DNA of 40,656 nt from the NCBI RefSeq assembly GCF_000819845.1, contig NZ_CDCG01000038.1, positions 108,451 through 149,106 of the forward strand, read 5' to 3'. Every line of letters begins with the position of its first letter. Positions within the stretch are counted from its first letter, which is position 1. This document shows positions 8,130 to 15,815 of this stretch, piece by piece. This DNA is from Aeromonas enteropelogenes. GTDB lineage: Bacteria > Pseudomonadota > Gammaproteobacteria > Enterobacterales > Aeromonadaceae. The position numbers and the translations under genes are program-made. The notes beneath the pieces are model-generated. The model was given only the letters and a program-made list of their open reading frames with translations, was not told where the DNA came from and made no database searches.

Positions 8130-9404
8130 ATGAACAGCCCCCTGCACTATGTCCTGGACGGCATCCATTGCGAGCCGCATTTTTATACCGTCCCGCTCGA
8201 TCACGACGATCCGGATGGCGACAGCATCACCCTGTTTGCCCGCACCCTCTGTCGCAAGGACAAGCTGGATGACAAGTTACCCTGGCTGCTCTATCTGCAA
8301 GGGGGGCCGGGCTTTGGGTCACCGCGGCCGACCGCCAACAGCGGCTGGCTCAAGCGGGCGCTGCAGGAGTTTCGGGTGGTGTTGCTCGACCAGCGGGGGA
8401 CCGGCATGTCTAGCCCGATCCATGGCCAGCTGTTGGCTGCCATGACGCCGGCGGAGCAGGCGGCGTACCTCAGCCATTTTCGTGCCGACAACATAGTGCG
8501 TGATGCCGAGTTCATCCGGCTGGAGATCTCTCCTTCCCATCGCTGGAGCCTGCTGGGGCAGAGCTTTGGCGGCTTCTGCTGCCTCACCTATCTCTCTTTG
8601 TTCCCGGACAGCCTGCGGGAGGTCTACATCACGGGGGGCGTCGCCCCGATCGGGCGCAGTGCCGACGAGGTGTATCGCGCCACCTATCAGCGGGTTGTCG
8701 ACAAGAACCGCGCCTTCTTCGCCCGCTTCCCCTATGCCCAGGGCATTGCCAACCGGCTGGCCACCCATCTGCACCAGCACGATGTGCGCCTGCCCAACGG
8801 CCAACGGCTGACGGTGGAGCAGTTCCAGCAACAGGGGCTAGATCTGGGGGCCAGCGGCGCCTTTGAAGAGCTCTACTACCTGCTGGAAGAGGCCTTTATC
8901 GGGGAGCAGATCAACCCGGCCTTCCTCTATCAAGTGCAGGGGATGCAGCCGTTCAACACCAATCCGCTGTTTGCCGTGCTGCACGAAGCTATCTACGCCG
9001 AAGGGGAGGCGACCCGCTGGGCGGCCGAGCGGGTCCGAAGCGAATACCCCCTTTTCGACTGGGAACCGGGCAAGGACTTCGCCTTCACCGGCGAGATGAT
9101 CTTCCCCTGGATGTTCGATCAATTCCGCGAGCTGGTGCCCCTCAAGGAGGCGGCCCATCTGCTGGCACAGAAGCGTGACTGGGGCCGGCTCTATGATCCC
9201 GCCCGGCTGGCTCGCAACAAGGTGCCGGTGGCCTGCGCCGTCTATGCCGAGGACATGTATGTGGAATTTGATTACAGCCGCGATACGCTGCGCACACTGG
9301 GCAACAGCCGCGCCTGGATCACCAACGAGTATGAGCACAACGGCCTGCGGGTCGATGGTGAACTGGTGCTCGATCGCCTCATCGCCCTGAACCGGGATCG
9401 CTGA
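8130..9404 (+). CDS. pip: Prolyl aminopeptidase (proline iminopeptidase, S33 family)
   Basis: This 424-residue alpha/beta-hydrolase removes N-terminal proline from peptides in the cytoplasm. The oxyanion segment LQGGPGFG is at 57-64, the nucleophile Ser145 is in GQSFGG, and the catalytic His is in the NEYEHNGLR stretch near the end. There is no signal peptide. The length and sequence correspond to the large-type enzyme first described from Aeromonas sobria (about 425 residues), distinct from the roughly 310-residue small type; this is one of the main clues to the genus. The start at 8130 has GGAGA nine bases before it and matches the family N-terminus; the frame is open further up to 8049 without a better start. 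It is a single gene, convergent with the cytochrome c peroxidase. Confidence 0.95.
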   Translation: MNSPLHYVLDGIHCEPHFYTVPLDHDDPDGDSITLFARTLCRKDKLDDKLPWLLYLQGGPGFGSPRPTANSGWLKRALQEFRVVLLDQRGTGMSSPIHGQLLAAMTPAEQAAYLSHFRADNIVRDAEFIRLEISPSHRWSLLGQSFGGFCCLTYLSLFPDSLREVYITGGVAPIGRSADEVYRATYQRVVDKNRAFFARFPYAQGIANRLATHLHQHDVRLPNGQRLTVEQFQQQGLDLGASGAFEELYYLLEEAFIGEQINPAFLYQVQGMQPFNTNPLFAVLHEAIYAEGEATRWAAERVRSEYPLFDWEPGKDFAFTGEMIFPWMFDQFRELVPLKEAAHLLAQKRDWGRLYDPARLARNKVPVACAVYAEDMYVEFDYSRDTLRTLGNSRAWITNEYEHNGLRVDGELVLDRLIALNRDR

Positions 9405-9428
9405 TCCGCCTTGGGTTGTGTTGCATGA

Positions 9429-9454
9429 AAACAGGGGCCTGATGGCCCCTGTTT
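9429..9454. terminator. Bidirectional terminator
   Basis: An 11-bp perfect stem AAACAGGGGCC / GGCCCCTGTTT with loop TGAC sits between the convergent aminopeptidase and peroxidase genes. Confidence 0.8.
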
Positions 9455-9461
9455 CTATTGC

Positions 9462-10439
9462 TCAGCTCTTGACCACCGGCTTCGGGGTGTCGGGCTGGGA
9501 GGGGGGCAAGATAGGCAACACTATTTGGGGTTGTTCACCGGTCAGGCTCTTGAGGTAGGCGGTCATGTCTTCGGCCTCCTGATCCGTCAACTGCTGGCCC
9601 AGCTGGATATCGGCCATGATCTGCACCGCCTCTTTCAGATCCCAGATCGAGCCGTCGTGGAAGTAGGGATAGGTCAGCTCGATATTGCGCAGGGTGGGCA
9701 CCTTGAACCAACCGATGAACTGCTTCTCACCGGTGACGGCTCCGCGCCCCTGGGCCGGGTTGTCGGTCTTGAACGGCTTGACCAGCCCCATCTTCTGATA
9801 GGAGTTGCCACCGATGGCAGCGCCGTTGTGGCAGGCGGTACACCCCTTGTCCTTGAACAGCTGATAGCCCTTGAGCTGCTGCGCCGTCAGCGCCTTGCTG
9901 TCGCCCTTCAGCCAGCGATCGAACGGCGCATTGGGGGTGACCAGGGTCTCTTCGAAGGCGGCGATGGCATCGGTCACCTCCTTGATGTCGAACTCTGCCT
10001 TGCCGTAGACGGCGTTGAAGCGGGCGCGGTATTCGGGCAGGGTGCGCAGGGTCTCCACCGCCAGCTTGTGGCTGAAGGCCATCTCCAGCGGGTTTTCGAT
10101 GGGGCCGGCCGCCTGGGCCTGCAGATCCTTGGCCCGGCCATCCCAGAACTGCACGAAGTTGAGGCTGGAGTTGAGCACGGTCGGCGAATTGATCGGCCCC
10201 TCCTTCCACTTGTGACCGAGGGAGCTGACCTGGTTGTCCACGCCCCCCGTGGCCAGGTTATGGCAGGAGTTGCAGGAGATGGCATTGGATTTGGAAAGTC
10301 GCGGCTCGAAAAACAGCATCTTGCCCAGTTCGACTTTTTCCGGTGCGCTCACCTTGGCTGCTTCTATGGGTTGAATGGGTTCGCTTGCCCAGCCCATCCC
10401 GGGCAGGGCCAACACCATTAACAGACAATATTTATTCAT
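9462..10439 (-). CDS. ccp: Di-haem cytochrome c peroxidase, periplasmic
   Basis: The 325-residue precursor has a signal peptide (MNKYCLLMVLALPGMGWA, cut near residue 18) and two c-type haem motifs, CNSCH at 56-60 and CTACH at 200-204, in the arrangement of bacterial CcpA/MauG-family peroxidases. These enzymes reduce hydrogen peroxide to water in the periplasm with electrons from cytochrome c or quinol-linked donors; in facultative anaerobes they can also use peroxide as a respiratory acceptor at low oxygen. The C-terminal tail after residue 300 is proline-rich (PILPPSQPDTPKP) and probably disordered. An FNR-like box lies about 70 bases upstream of the ATG, which fits induction under low oxygen. 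Haem insertion needs the Ccm system, which is not in the window. Confidence 0.93.
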   Translation of the reverse strand: MNKYCLLMVLALPGMGWASEPIQPIEAAKVSAPEKVELGKMLFFEPRLSKSNAISCNSCHNLATGGVDNQVSSLGHKWKEGPINSPTVLNSSLNFVQFWDGRAKDLQAQAAGPIENPLEMAFSHKLAVETLRTLPEYRARFNAVYGKAEFDIKEVTDAIAAFEETLVTPNAPFDRWLKGDSKALTAQQLKGYQLFKDKGCTACHNGAAIGGNSYQKMGLVKPFKTDNPAQGRGAVTGEKQFIGWFKVPTLRNIELTYPYFHDGSIWDLKEAVQIMADIQLGQQLTDQEAEDMTAYLKSLTGEQPQIVLPILPPSQPDTPKPVVKS

Positions 10440-10507
10440 TCTTTTTCTCTCCCTTTTGGCTGTGCCTAACAGCAGCCCCAGCCTGACCGGGAAAGCCTGG
10501 TTGTTAT

Positions 10508-10521
10508 TTGCTCAAGATCAA
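10508..10521 (-). promoter_or_regulatory. FNR-like binding site upstream of ccp
   Basis: Read on the minus strand the site is TTGAT-CTTG-AGCAA, 9 of 10 matches to the FNR consensus TTGAT-N4-ATCAA. Its centre is about 75 bases from the ccp start codon, which would place the start of transcription roughly 35 bases before the ATG if FNR activates from the usual -41.5 position. FNR control of cytochrome c peroxidase is well known in other proteobacteria. Confidence 0.6.
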
Positions 10522-10657
10522 TTGGGCACAACAAAAATCACATTAAAAACAATGAATTGGATAATTGCGGACGGACTGGTGGCGGGGTCTTGCGAGGAAA
10601 AAACGTGCGAATTTCTGACCAATAATTTATGGCCTAATTCATCGTTTCCCATAGCCA

Positions 10658-10728
10658 ATTAATTAGATTGCTACCATTGAATAAAGCGATTATCCAATAT
10701 GCAGAGACAGCGAGTTTATTAATTAGAT
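10658..10728. repeat. 11-base direct repeat ATTAATTAGAT, 60 bases apart
   Basis: Identical copies stand at 10658-10668 and 10718-10728 in the AT-rich region before the carbonic anhydrase gene. Each contains the palindrome ATTAAT/TTAATT. They could be binding sites for one regulator or simply AT-rich sequence. Confidence 0.6.
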
Positions 10729-10885
10729 CTATTTAAAATGCATTATTAAATGCCATCAATAACTCGACTGCTAATAATAAATATTCCGGTCTGAACCACT
10801 GCACCCTGCATTCCAGAAATGCCGCCCTCTTTACCTGCCTCGATGAGGAGAGGGGCGACCCGCTTTTCAATCAAGATAAGGATGC

Positions 10886-11614
10886 ATGATGAAAACGTCT
10901 CTGCTGGCTTGCAGCCTGTTGCTTGCTCTTCCCGCGTTTGCTGCGGCCCCGCACTGGGAATACAGCGGGGCGGCTGGTCCCGACCACTGGGCCAAATTGA
11001 CGCCGGAATTCAGCCCCTGTGCGGGCAGCAACCAATCTCCCGTGGATCTGACCGGCCTGGTCGAGGCCGATCTGCCCCCTCTGGTGTTTCACTACCGTAC
11101 CGGGGGCGAGTCCGCAAGCAACAACGGTCATACCGTGCAGATCGGCTATGCCCCGGGCAGCACGCTTGAGCTCGATGGCATGAGCTTCGAGCTCAAGCAG
11201 TTCCACTTCCACGCGCCGAGCGAGAACCATATCAAAGGGAAATCCTATCCGCTGGAGGGGCATCTGGTACACGCCAATGGCAAGGGGGAGCTTGCCGTGG
11301 TGGCGGTGATGTTCGAGGTGGGCAAGGCCAATCCTGTGTTGGCCGAGGCGTGGCGGCAGCTGCCAATCAAGGCGGGTGAGAGCCATGCCCTCAAGGCACC
11401 GGTTGCGGTCGAGCAACTGCTGCCCGCCAAGCGTGACTACTACCGCTTCAGCGGCTCCCTCACCACGCCCCCTTGCTCGGAAGGCGTGCGTTGGCTGGTG
11501 CTCAAACAACCGGTCGAGGCCAGCCAGGCCCAGATCGATGCCTTCAAGGAAGTGATGCACCACCCCAACAACCGGCCGGTGCAGCCCCTTAACGGCCGTG
11601 TCGTCCTGCAATAA
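10886..11614 (+). CDS. Alpha-class carbonic anhydrase, periplasmic
   Basis: This enzyme interconverts CO2 and bicarbonate. A signal peptide ends near AFAA (residues 16-20). The three zinc ligands are visible: His107 and His109 in FHFHAPSEN and His126 in EGHLVH. Cys45 and Cys197 (in TTPPCSEG) match the conserved disulfide of secreted bacterial alpha-carbonic anhydrases. The length, 242 residues, is normal for the family. Two adjacent ATGs open the frame; AAGGA precedes them and the second (10889) has the better spacing, a difference of one residue. The gene is alone, divergent from ccp and convergent with the aryl polyene operon. Confidence 0.94.
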   Translation: MMKTSLLACSLLLALPAFAAAPHWEYSGAAGPDHWAKLTPEFSPCAGSNQSPVDLTGLVEADLPPLVFHYRTGGESASNNGHTVQIGYAPGSTLELDGMSFELKQFHFHAPSENHIKGKSYPLEGHLVHANGKGELAVVAVMFEVGKANPVLAEAWRQLPIKAGESHALKAPVAVEQLLPAKRDYYRFSGSLTTPPCSEGVRWLVLKQPVEASQAQIDAFKEVMHHPNNRPVQPLNGRVVLQ

Positions 11615-11635
11615 GGAATGAAGAGGGGGAAATAG

Positions 11636-11671
11636 AAAGATGCCAGTCAGCGTTTGCCGACTGGCATCTTT
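11636..11671. terminator. Bidirectional terminator between carbonic anhydrase and the ape operon
   Basis: A 13-bp stem AAAGATGCCAGTC / GACTGGCATCTTT with a 10-base loop that can itself pair in part. It lies three bases from the stop codon of the last ape gene, so it should end the 15-kb operon. Confidence 0.85.
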
Positions 11672-11673
11672 GC

Positions 11674-12918
11674 TTATGGCTGCGAGTTGTCCCAGCGCCG
11701 GAAGATAAGGGAGGTGTTGATGCCGCCAAACGCGAAGTTGTTGGACATCAGGTATTCGATCTCCGGCAGCTCGCGGCCCGCCCCCGTGATGTGATCGAGG
11801 GGGGCACAGGCCGGATCCGGGTTGGCGAGGTTGAGGGTCGGAGCGAACCAGCCATCGTGCATCATCTCCAGCGACAGCCAGGCTTCGATACCACCGCAGG
11901 CCCCCAGGGTATGGCCGAAGTAGCTCTTGAGGGACGAGATGGGGGTCTGGTCACCGAAGATGGCGGCGGTCGCCAGACTCTCGGCGATGTCGCCGCGCTC
12001 GGTGGCAGTGCCGTGGGCACTGATGTAACCGATCTGCTCGGGGGTCAGCCCCGCCTGATCCAGCGCCATCTGCATGCACAGCTGCATGGTCTGGCTCTGG
12101 GGCTGGGTGACGTGGGCCGCGTCGCAGTTGGTGGCAAAGCCCACCAGCTCGGCGATGATGGGGGCGCCGCGCGAGAGTGCGTGCTCCAGCTCTTCCAGCA
12201 CCAGGGTGCCGGCCCCCTCACCGATGACCAGGCCGTCGCGATCCCGGTCAAAGGGGCGCGGGGTGAGCTCGGGGGTGTCGTTGAGCTGACTGGTGGCGAA
12301 CAGGGTGTCGAACACCACGGCTTCGGAGGGGCAGAGCTCCTCGGCGCCGCCCGCCACCATCACTGTCTGGTAGCCGTGGCGGATCGCCTCATAGGCATAC
12401 CCAATCCCCTGGCTGCCTGAGGTGCAGGCACTGGAGGTGGGGATGACCCGACCGCGCAGGCCGAAGAAGAGGCCGGTATTGACCGCCGCCGTATGGGGCA
12501 TCATCTGCACATAGGTGGTGGCGGTGATGCTGGCGGTGGTCTTGTCATTGAGCATGGCGCCAAAGGCGCTGATGGGGGCCGTACTGCCGGTGGAGGAGCC
12601 GTAGGCGATGCCGGTGCGGCCATCGGTCAGCACAGGATCACCCAGCAGCCTTGCCTGCTCCAGCGCGAGCTCGGTGGCCACGGTGGACATCTCGGAGACG
12701 CGACCCATGGCGCGGGTCTTCTTGCGCGGATAGTGGGCCGGCAGGGAGAAATCGGTGATGGGGGCCGCCAGCCGGGTGTTGAGCCCGTCGTAGACGGCCC
12801 ACTCCGGCATGGTCACCACGGCGCTGCGTCCTGCCTGCAGGCGTGCCTTCACACTGGCCCAGTCGTTGCCAAAGGCGGTCACACCAGCCATGCCGGTGAC
12901 GACGACACGTCGGTTCAT
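11674..12918 (-). CDS. apeR: ApeR, beta-ketoacyl-ACP synthase
   Basis: The 414-residue FabF-like condensing enzyme carries a full triad: Cys in SSACTSGSQG, His in SAHGTATERGD, and His in YFGHTLGACGG, with Lys just before it in SSLKS. It should extend the ACP-bound polyene by malonyl units. The ATG at 12918 overlaps the apeQ stop as ATGA, showing tight coupling; the frame remains open far upstream but only as a shadow of apeQ. It is the last gene of the operon and ends at a strong terminator. In the described aryl polyene systems ApeR is the second ketosynthase beside ApeO; which step each takes here cannot be read from sequence. Confidence 0.92.
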   Translation of the reverse strand: MNRRVVVTGMAGVTAFGNDWASVKARLQAGRSAVVTMPEWAVYDGLNTRLAAPITDFSLPAHYPRKKTRAMGRVSEMSTVATELALEQARLLGDPVLTDGRTGIAYGSSTGSTAPISAFGAMLNDKTTASITATTYVQMMPHTAAVNTGLFFGLRGRVIPTSSACTSGSQGIGYAYEAIRHGYQTVMVAGGAEELCPSEAVVFDTLFATSQLNDTPELTPRPFDRDRDGLVIGEGAGTLVLEELEHALSRGAPIIAELVGFATNCDAAHVTQPQSQTMQLCMQMALDQAGLTPEQIGYISAHGTATERGDIAESLATAAIFGDQTPISSLKSYFGHTLGACGGIEAWLSLEMMHDGWFAPTLNLANPDPACAPLDHITGAGRELPEIEYLMSNNFAFGGINTSLIFRRWDNSQP

Positions 12919-13640
12919 ATCAGGCCTCCGTTGATGGAAATCACTTGCCGGGTCACGTAGCCGGCGATGTCGGACATCAGGTAGGAGACCAGACCTGCCA
13001 CTTCGTCCGCCTGTCCCATCCGCTTGAGGGGGATCATCTTGAGCGCCTCGCTCTCTACCTCGGGGCTCACCATGCCGGTGTCGATAAGGCCGGGGGCCAC
13101 GCAGTTGACCGTAATGCGCCGCTTGGCCAACTCCAGTGCCAGCGCCTTGGTGGCGCCGATGAGGCCCGCCTTGGAGGCGCTGTAGTTCACCTGGCCACGG
13201 TTGCCCATGATGCCGGAGACCGACGACAGGGTGACGATGCGCCCGCCGCGGCGCAGCCCGATCATCGGCATGATGCAGGGTTTGAGCAGGTTGTAGAAGC
13301 CGTCGAGGTTGGTGTGAATGACGTCGTCCCACTCCCCGTCCGTCAGGGCCGGGAAGGCGCCGTCGCGCACGATACCGGCGTTGCAGACCACGCCGTAGTA
13401 GGCGCCGTGCTGCTCGATGTCGGCCTCAAGGCGCTCGCGGCACTGCTCCCGATCGCCGATATCGAACTGGATCAGGCGCCCGCTCCCGCCCTGGGCGACG
13501 ATGTCGTTGAGGGTCGCCTGGGCGCCCTGCTGATCCCCGTGATAGTGGACCACCACGGCAAAGCCGTCGGCGGCCAGTTTCAGGGCGATGGCCCGGCCAA
13601 TCCCCTTGCTGGCGCCGGTTACCAATACGGTCGAGTTCAT
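12915..13640 (-). CDS. apeQ: ApeQ, 3-oxoacyl-ACP reductase (FabG-like SDR)
   Basis: A 241-residue short-chain dehydrogenase with the nucleotide site TGASKGIG at the N-terminus, NAG in the middle, the catalytic Ser in LSSVSG and the YSASK motif. It should reduce the beta-keto group formed by the ketosynthases using NADPH. The start at 13640 overlaps the apeP stop (ATGA), and its stop overlaps the apeR start. No enoyl reductase gene is found in the cluster, which is what leaves the double bonds in the product. Confidence 0.93.
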   Translation of the reverse strand: MNSTVLVTGASKGIGRAIALKLAADGFAVVVHYHGDQQGAQATLNDIVAQGGSGRLIQFDIGDREQCRERLEADIEQHGAYYGVVCNAGIVRDGAFPALTDGEWDDVIHTNLDGFYNLLKPCIMPMIGLRRGGRIVTLSSVSGIMGNRGQVNYSASKAGLIGATKALALELAKRRITVNCVAPGLIDTGMVSPEVESEALKMIPLKRMGQADEVAGLVSYLMSDIAGYVTRQVISINGGLI

Positions 13641-14098
13641 TGTGACTGGGTCTCCAGTAAGTCTGTCAGTTGGGCCGTCGTGGGCTGGTAGGTGCTCAGG
13701 CGCGCCTTGGCGCACAGGGTCTCACCTTGCAGGATGCGGCATTCGAAGCTGGCCATGCCGGCGTCCTGCAGCAGGCAGTGCGCCTCGATGCGCAGCAGGC
13801 TGCCGGCGGCAAACGTGGGCAGCTGGCTCTCGTATTTGCGGGTGCCGAGCAGCATGCCGATACGCACCGGCTCGCTACGCTGATGCGCCTGCAAGCCGGC
13901 CCAGGCGGCGATGGTCTGGGCCATCAGCTCGATGCCGCACCAGCCGGGCAGATTGCCCTGTGCATCGAGCAGCAGGGCGTGCCGCTCGCCCACCCGGGTC
14001 TCACAGCTGATGCTCTGCGCCGCAAACACCGTGACGCGATCGAGCAACAGCATGGGCGCCTGGTGAGGCAGCAGTTGTTCTATGGGAGGAAAAGTCAT
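13637..14098 (-). CDS. apeP: ApeP, hotdog-fold 3-hydroxyacyl-ACP dehydratase
   Basis: The 153-residue protein starts MTFPPIEQLLPHQAPMLLLDRV, split here as PHQAPMLLLDRV for the motif that corresponds to the HPFLLVDR stretch of FabZ; WCGIELMAQT carries the likely acidic catalytic residue on the central helix. It should remove water from the beta-hydroxy intermediate. The ATG at 14098 overlaps the apeO stop as ATGA, which fixes the start. It is one of two dehydratases of the cluster (with ApeI); published work on aryl polyenes reports dehydratase pairs acting together, and I infer the same here. Confidence 0.88.
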   Translation of the reverse strand: MTFPPIEQLLPHQAPMLLLDRVTVFAAQSISCETRVGERHALLLDAQGNLPGWCGIELMAQTIAAWAGLQAHQRSEPVRIGMLLGTRKYESQLPTFAAGSLLRIEAHCLLQDAGMASFECRILQGETLCAKARLSTYQPTTAQLTDLLETQSQ

Positions 14099-15261
14099 GG
14101 TGCCTCTTTGCCAAAGATAAGGCTCACGTTGTTGCCACCGAAGGCAAACGAGTTGGACATGATGATGCGGGCCGCCCCGGCCTCCCTGACCAGCGTGAGC
14201 GGGGCAAGACTCGGGTCTTGCTCTTCCCCTTGCGGGGGCAGCGGCAGGGCGCGCTCCAGGAGCAGGCAGCACAGCGCCGCCTCGGTGGCCCCGGCCGCCC
14301 CAAGGGTGTGGCCGGTCAGCACCTTGGTGGAGCTCACCGCCACCCCGTGGGGGAAGAGGCGCGACAGGGCCAGGCTCTCCATCTCGTCGTTAAGACGGGT
14401 GGCGGTACCGTGGGCGTTGACGTAGTCGATGCGCTCGGCCTCGAGACCGGCGCGCGCCAGCGCCATGCGCATCGCCCGCTCGGCCCCTTCCCCTTGCGGG
14501 TGCGGCGCCGAGATGTGCCAGGCATCCGACGACTCCCCATCCCCCAGCAGGGCCAGGGGGGCGGGATCGCGGCTCACCAGAAACAGGGCCGCTCCTTCGC
14601 CGATGTTGATGCCGTCGCGCTCCGCCGCAAACGGACGGCAGCGCCGCTCGCTCAACGACTCCAGGCTGTCGAAACCGTTCAGGGTGAGGCCGCACAGGGC
14701 GTCGGCACCGCCGACCAGGGCCACATCGGCCTGGCCGCTCTCGAGCAGGCGGCGCGCCGTGATAAAGGCCCGCGCGCTCGACGAACAGGCGGTCGAGATG
14801 GTCATCGCCGGTCCCAGTATGCCCAGATGCTCGGCAAGAAAGGTCGACGGGGATCCCAGCTCCTGCTGGGCATAGTCGAAGCGGGGCGACATCGCTTCAC
14901 CTCTTAGCTGCGCCGCCACGGCCACCTCGGCCTCGCCGATGCCGGAGGTGCTGGTGCCGAGCACCAGGGCCACCCGATCCGCGCCCACCCGGCTGATGGC
15001 CGCGCTCACCTCGGCTTCGATGTCGGCCAGGGCGGCGAGCAGCAGTCGGTTGTTGCGCGAGTCGTGGCGGGGCTGCGCCACCCCGGGCAGCGGATCGCTC
15101 ACCCGTCCCACCGGCGAGGTGCGGCCATCGACCAGGGTCCAGTGCTCTTTATCAAGGGGGCTCTCAGCCCGGCTATGCCACCCGTTGAGGGCGTCGCACA
15201 CCGCCTCCTTGCCGCGGCCGAGGGCATTGATAAGGCTGTAGGCGTGAATGTAGAGGGTCAT
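14095..15261 (-). CDS. apeO: ApeO, beta-ketoacyl-ACP synthase
   Basis: A 388-residue condensing enzyme with Cys in STACSSSARAF, His in NAHGTATRLND, Lys in SSTKVLTG and His in TGHTLGAAGA, so it is catalytically complete. In described aryl polyene systems this ketosynthase pairs with the Cys-less chain length factor ApeC. It overlaps apeN by four bases upstream and apeP by four bases downstream. A second ketosynthase (ApeR) at the operon end gives the cluster two active ketosynthases and one inactive partner. Confidence 0.92.
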   Translation of the reverse strand: MTLYIHAYSLINALGRGKEAVCDALNGWHSRAESPLDKEHWTLVDGRTSPVGRVSDPLPGVAQPRHDSRNNRLLLAALADIEAEVSAAISRVGADRVALVLGTSTSGIGEAEVAVAAQLRGEAMSPRFDYAQQELGSPSTFLAEHLGILGPAMTISTACSSSARAFITARRLLESGQADVALVGGADALCGLTLNGFDSLESLSERRCRPFAAERDGINIGEGAALFLVSRDPAPLALLGDGESSDAWHISAPHPQGEGAERAMRMALARAGLEAERIDYVNAHGTATRLNDEMESLALSRLFPHGVAVSSTKVLTGHTLGAAGATEAALCCLLLERALPLPPQGEEQDPSLAPLTLVREAGAARIIMSNSFAFGGNNVSLIFGKEAP

Positions 15262-15815
15262 GGGGCCAGGCTCTCCAGTGTCAGGGCATAGCCGAAGCGG
15301 TGCTGGGTCAGGCTGACCGGCTCGCGCTGGCCCTGCCAGGTGTGGTAACGGATCTCGGTGACCAGCTCTCCGGCGGGGTCGGTGAGGCGCCGGAGATCCC
15401 CCTCGTCCTTGAGCTGCCAGCCGGCGGGCAGGCGGGGCTGCCAGTCGGCCACGGGCCAGTAGCAGAGCATGACATCCGCCAGCACCTGGGCGGGGGGCGG
15501 CAGGGCGTTACCCGGCAGGGGAAGCAGGCGCTCGCTATGAATGCCGCTTCGATCGTACTGCACCTTGAACAGGCGTGCCCCGGTGGGCATCAGGCCGACC
15601 AGGGTGATCCCTTGCGGGCCCGCCTCCAGGGCGGTGAGCAGCTGGTACTGCTTGCCCTGGGCGCTGGCCAGCAGCAGTTGCTGGCGGGTGAGAGGTTTGG
15701 CCAGGGTGGGCGCCGGCAGCGACAGGGGGACGTTCGGGGCGATAAAGGCCTCCACCCCCTGCCGGCTGCTGCAGCCGCCCAGCAGCAACAGCAAACACAT
15801 CAGATATCTCATCAT
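15258..15815 (-). CDS. apeN: ApeN, DUF3261-type lipoprotein
   Basis: The 185-residue protein starts with a lipoprotein signal (MMRYLMCLLLLLGGC, lipobox LGGC). The rest is compatible with the DUF3261 family that recurs in aryl polyene clusters. Its place between the MMPL exporter ApeM and the ketosynthase ApeO, with four-base overlaps on both sides, supports a role in moving or anchoring the polyene lipid in the outer membrane. The biochemical role of this family is not known to me. The first two codons are both ATG; the overlap with the ApeM stop favours the first. Confidence 0.82.
   Translation of the reverse strand: MMRYLMCLLLLLGGCSSRQGVEAFIAPNVPLSLPAPTLAKPLTRQQLLLASAQGKQYQLLTALEAGPQGITLVGLMPTGARLFKVQYDRSGIHSERLLPLPGNALPPPAQVLADVMLCYWPVADWQPRLPAGWQLKDEGDLRRLTDPAGELVTEIRYHTWQGQREPVSLTQHRFGYALTLESLAP

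Larger units (their letters stand above)
10440..10885. other. 446-base AT-rich divergent control region (ccp / carbonic anhydrase)
   Basis: No gene is seen here. The part from about 10600 to 10790 is much richer in A and T than the flanks. It holds the FNR-like box near ccp and an 11-base direct repeat on the carbonic anhydrase side. A short plus-strand frame across 10375-10662 overlaps the ccp start and looks like chance. I could not fix a convincing -35/-10 pair for either gene. Confidence 0.7.

Noticed and set aside
10375..10662. Plus-strand frame in the ccp upstream region
   Set aside because: It begins inside the ccp coding sequence, has no ribosome site and no recognisable domain, and covers the FNR-like box.
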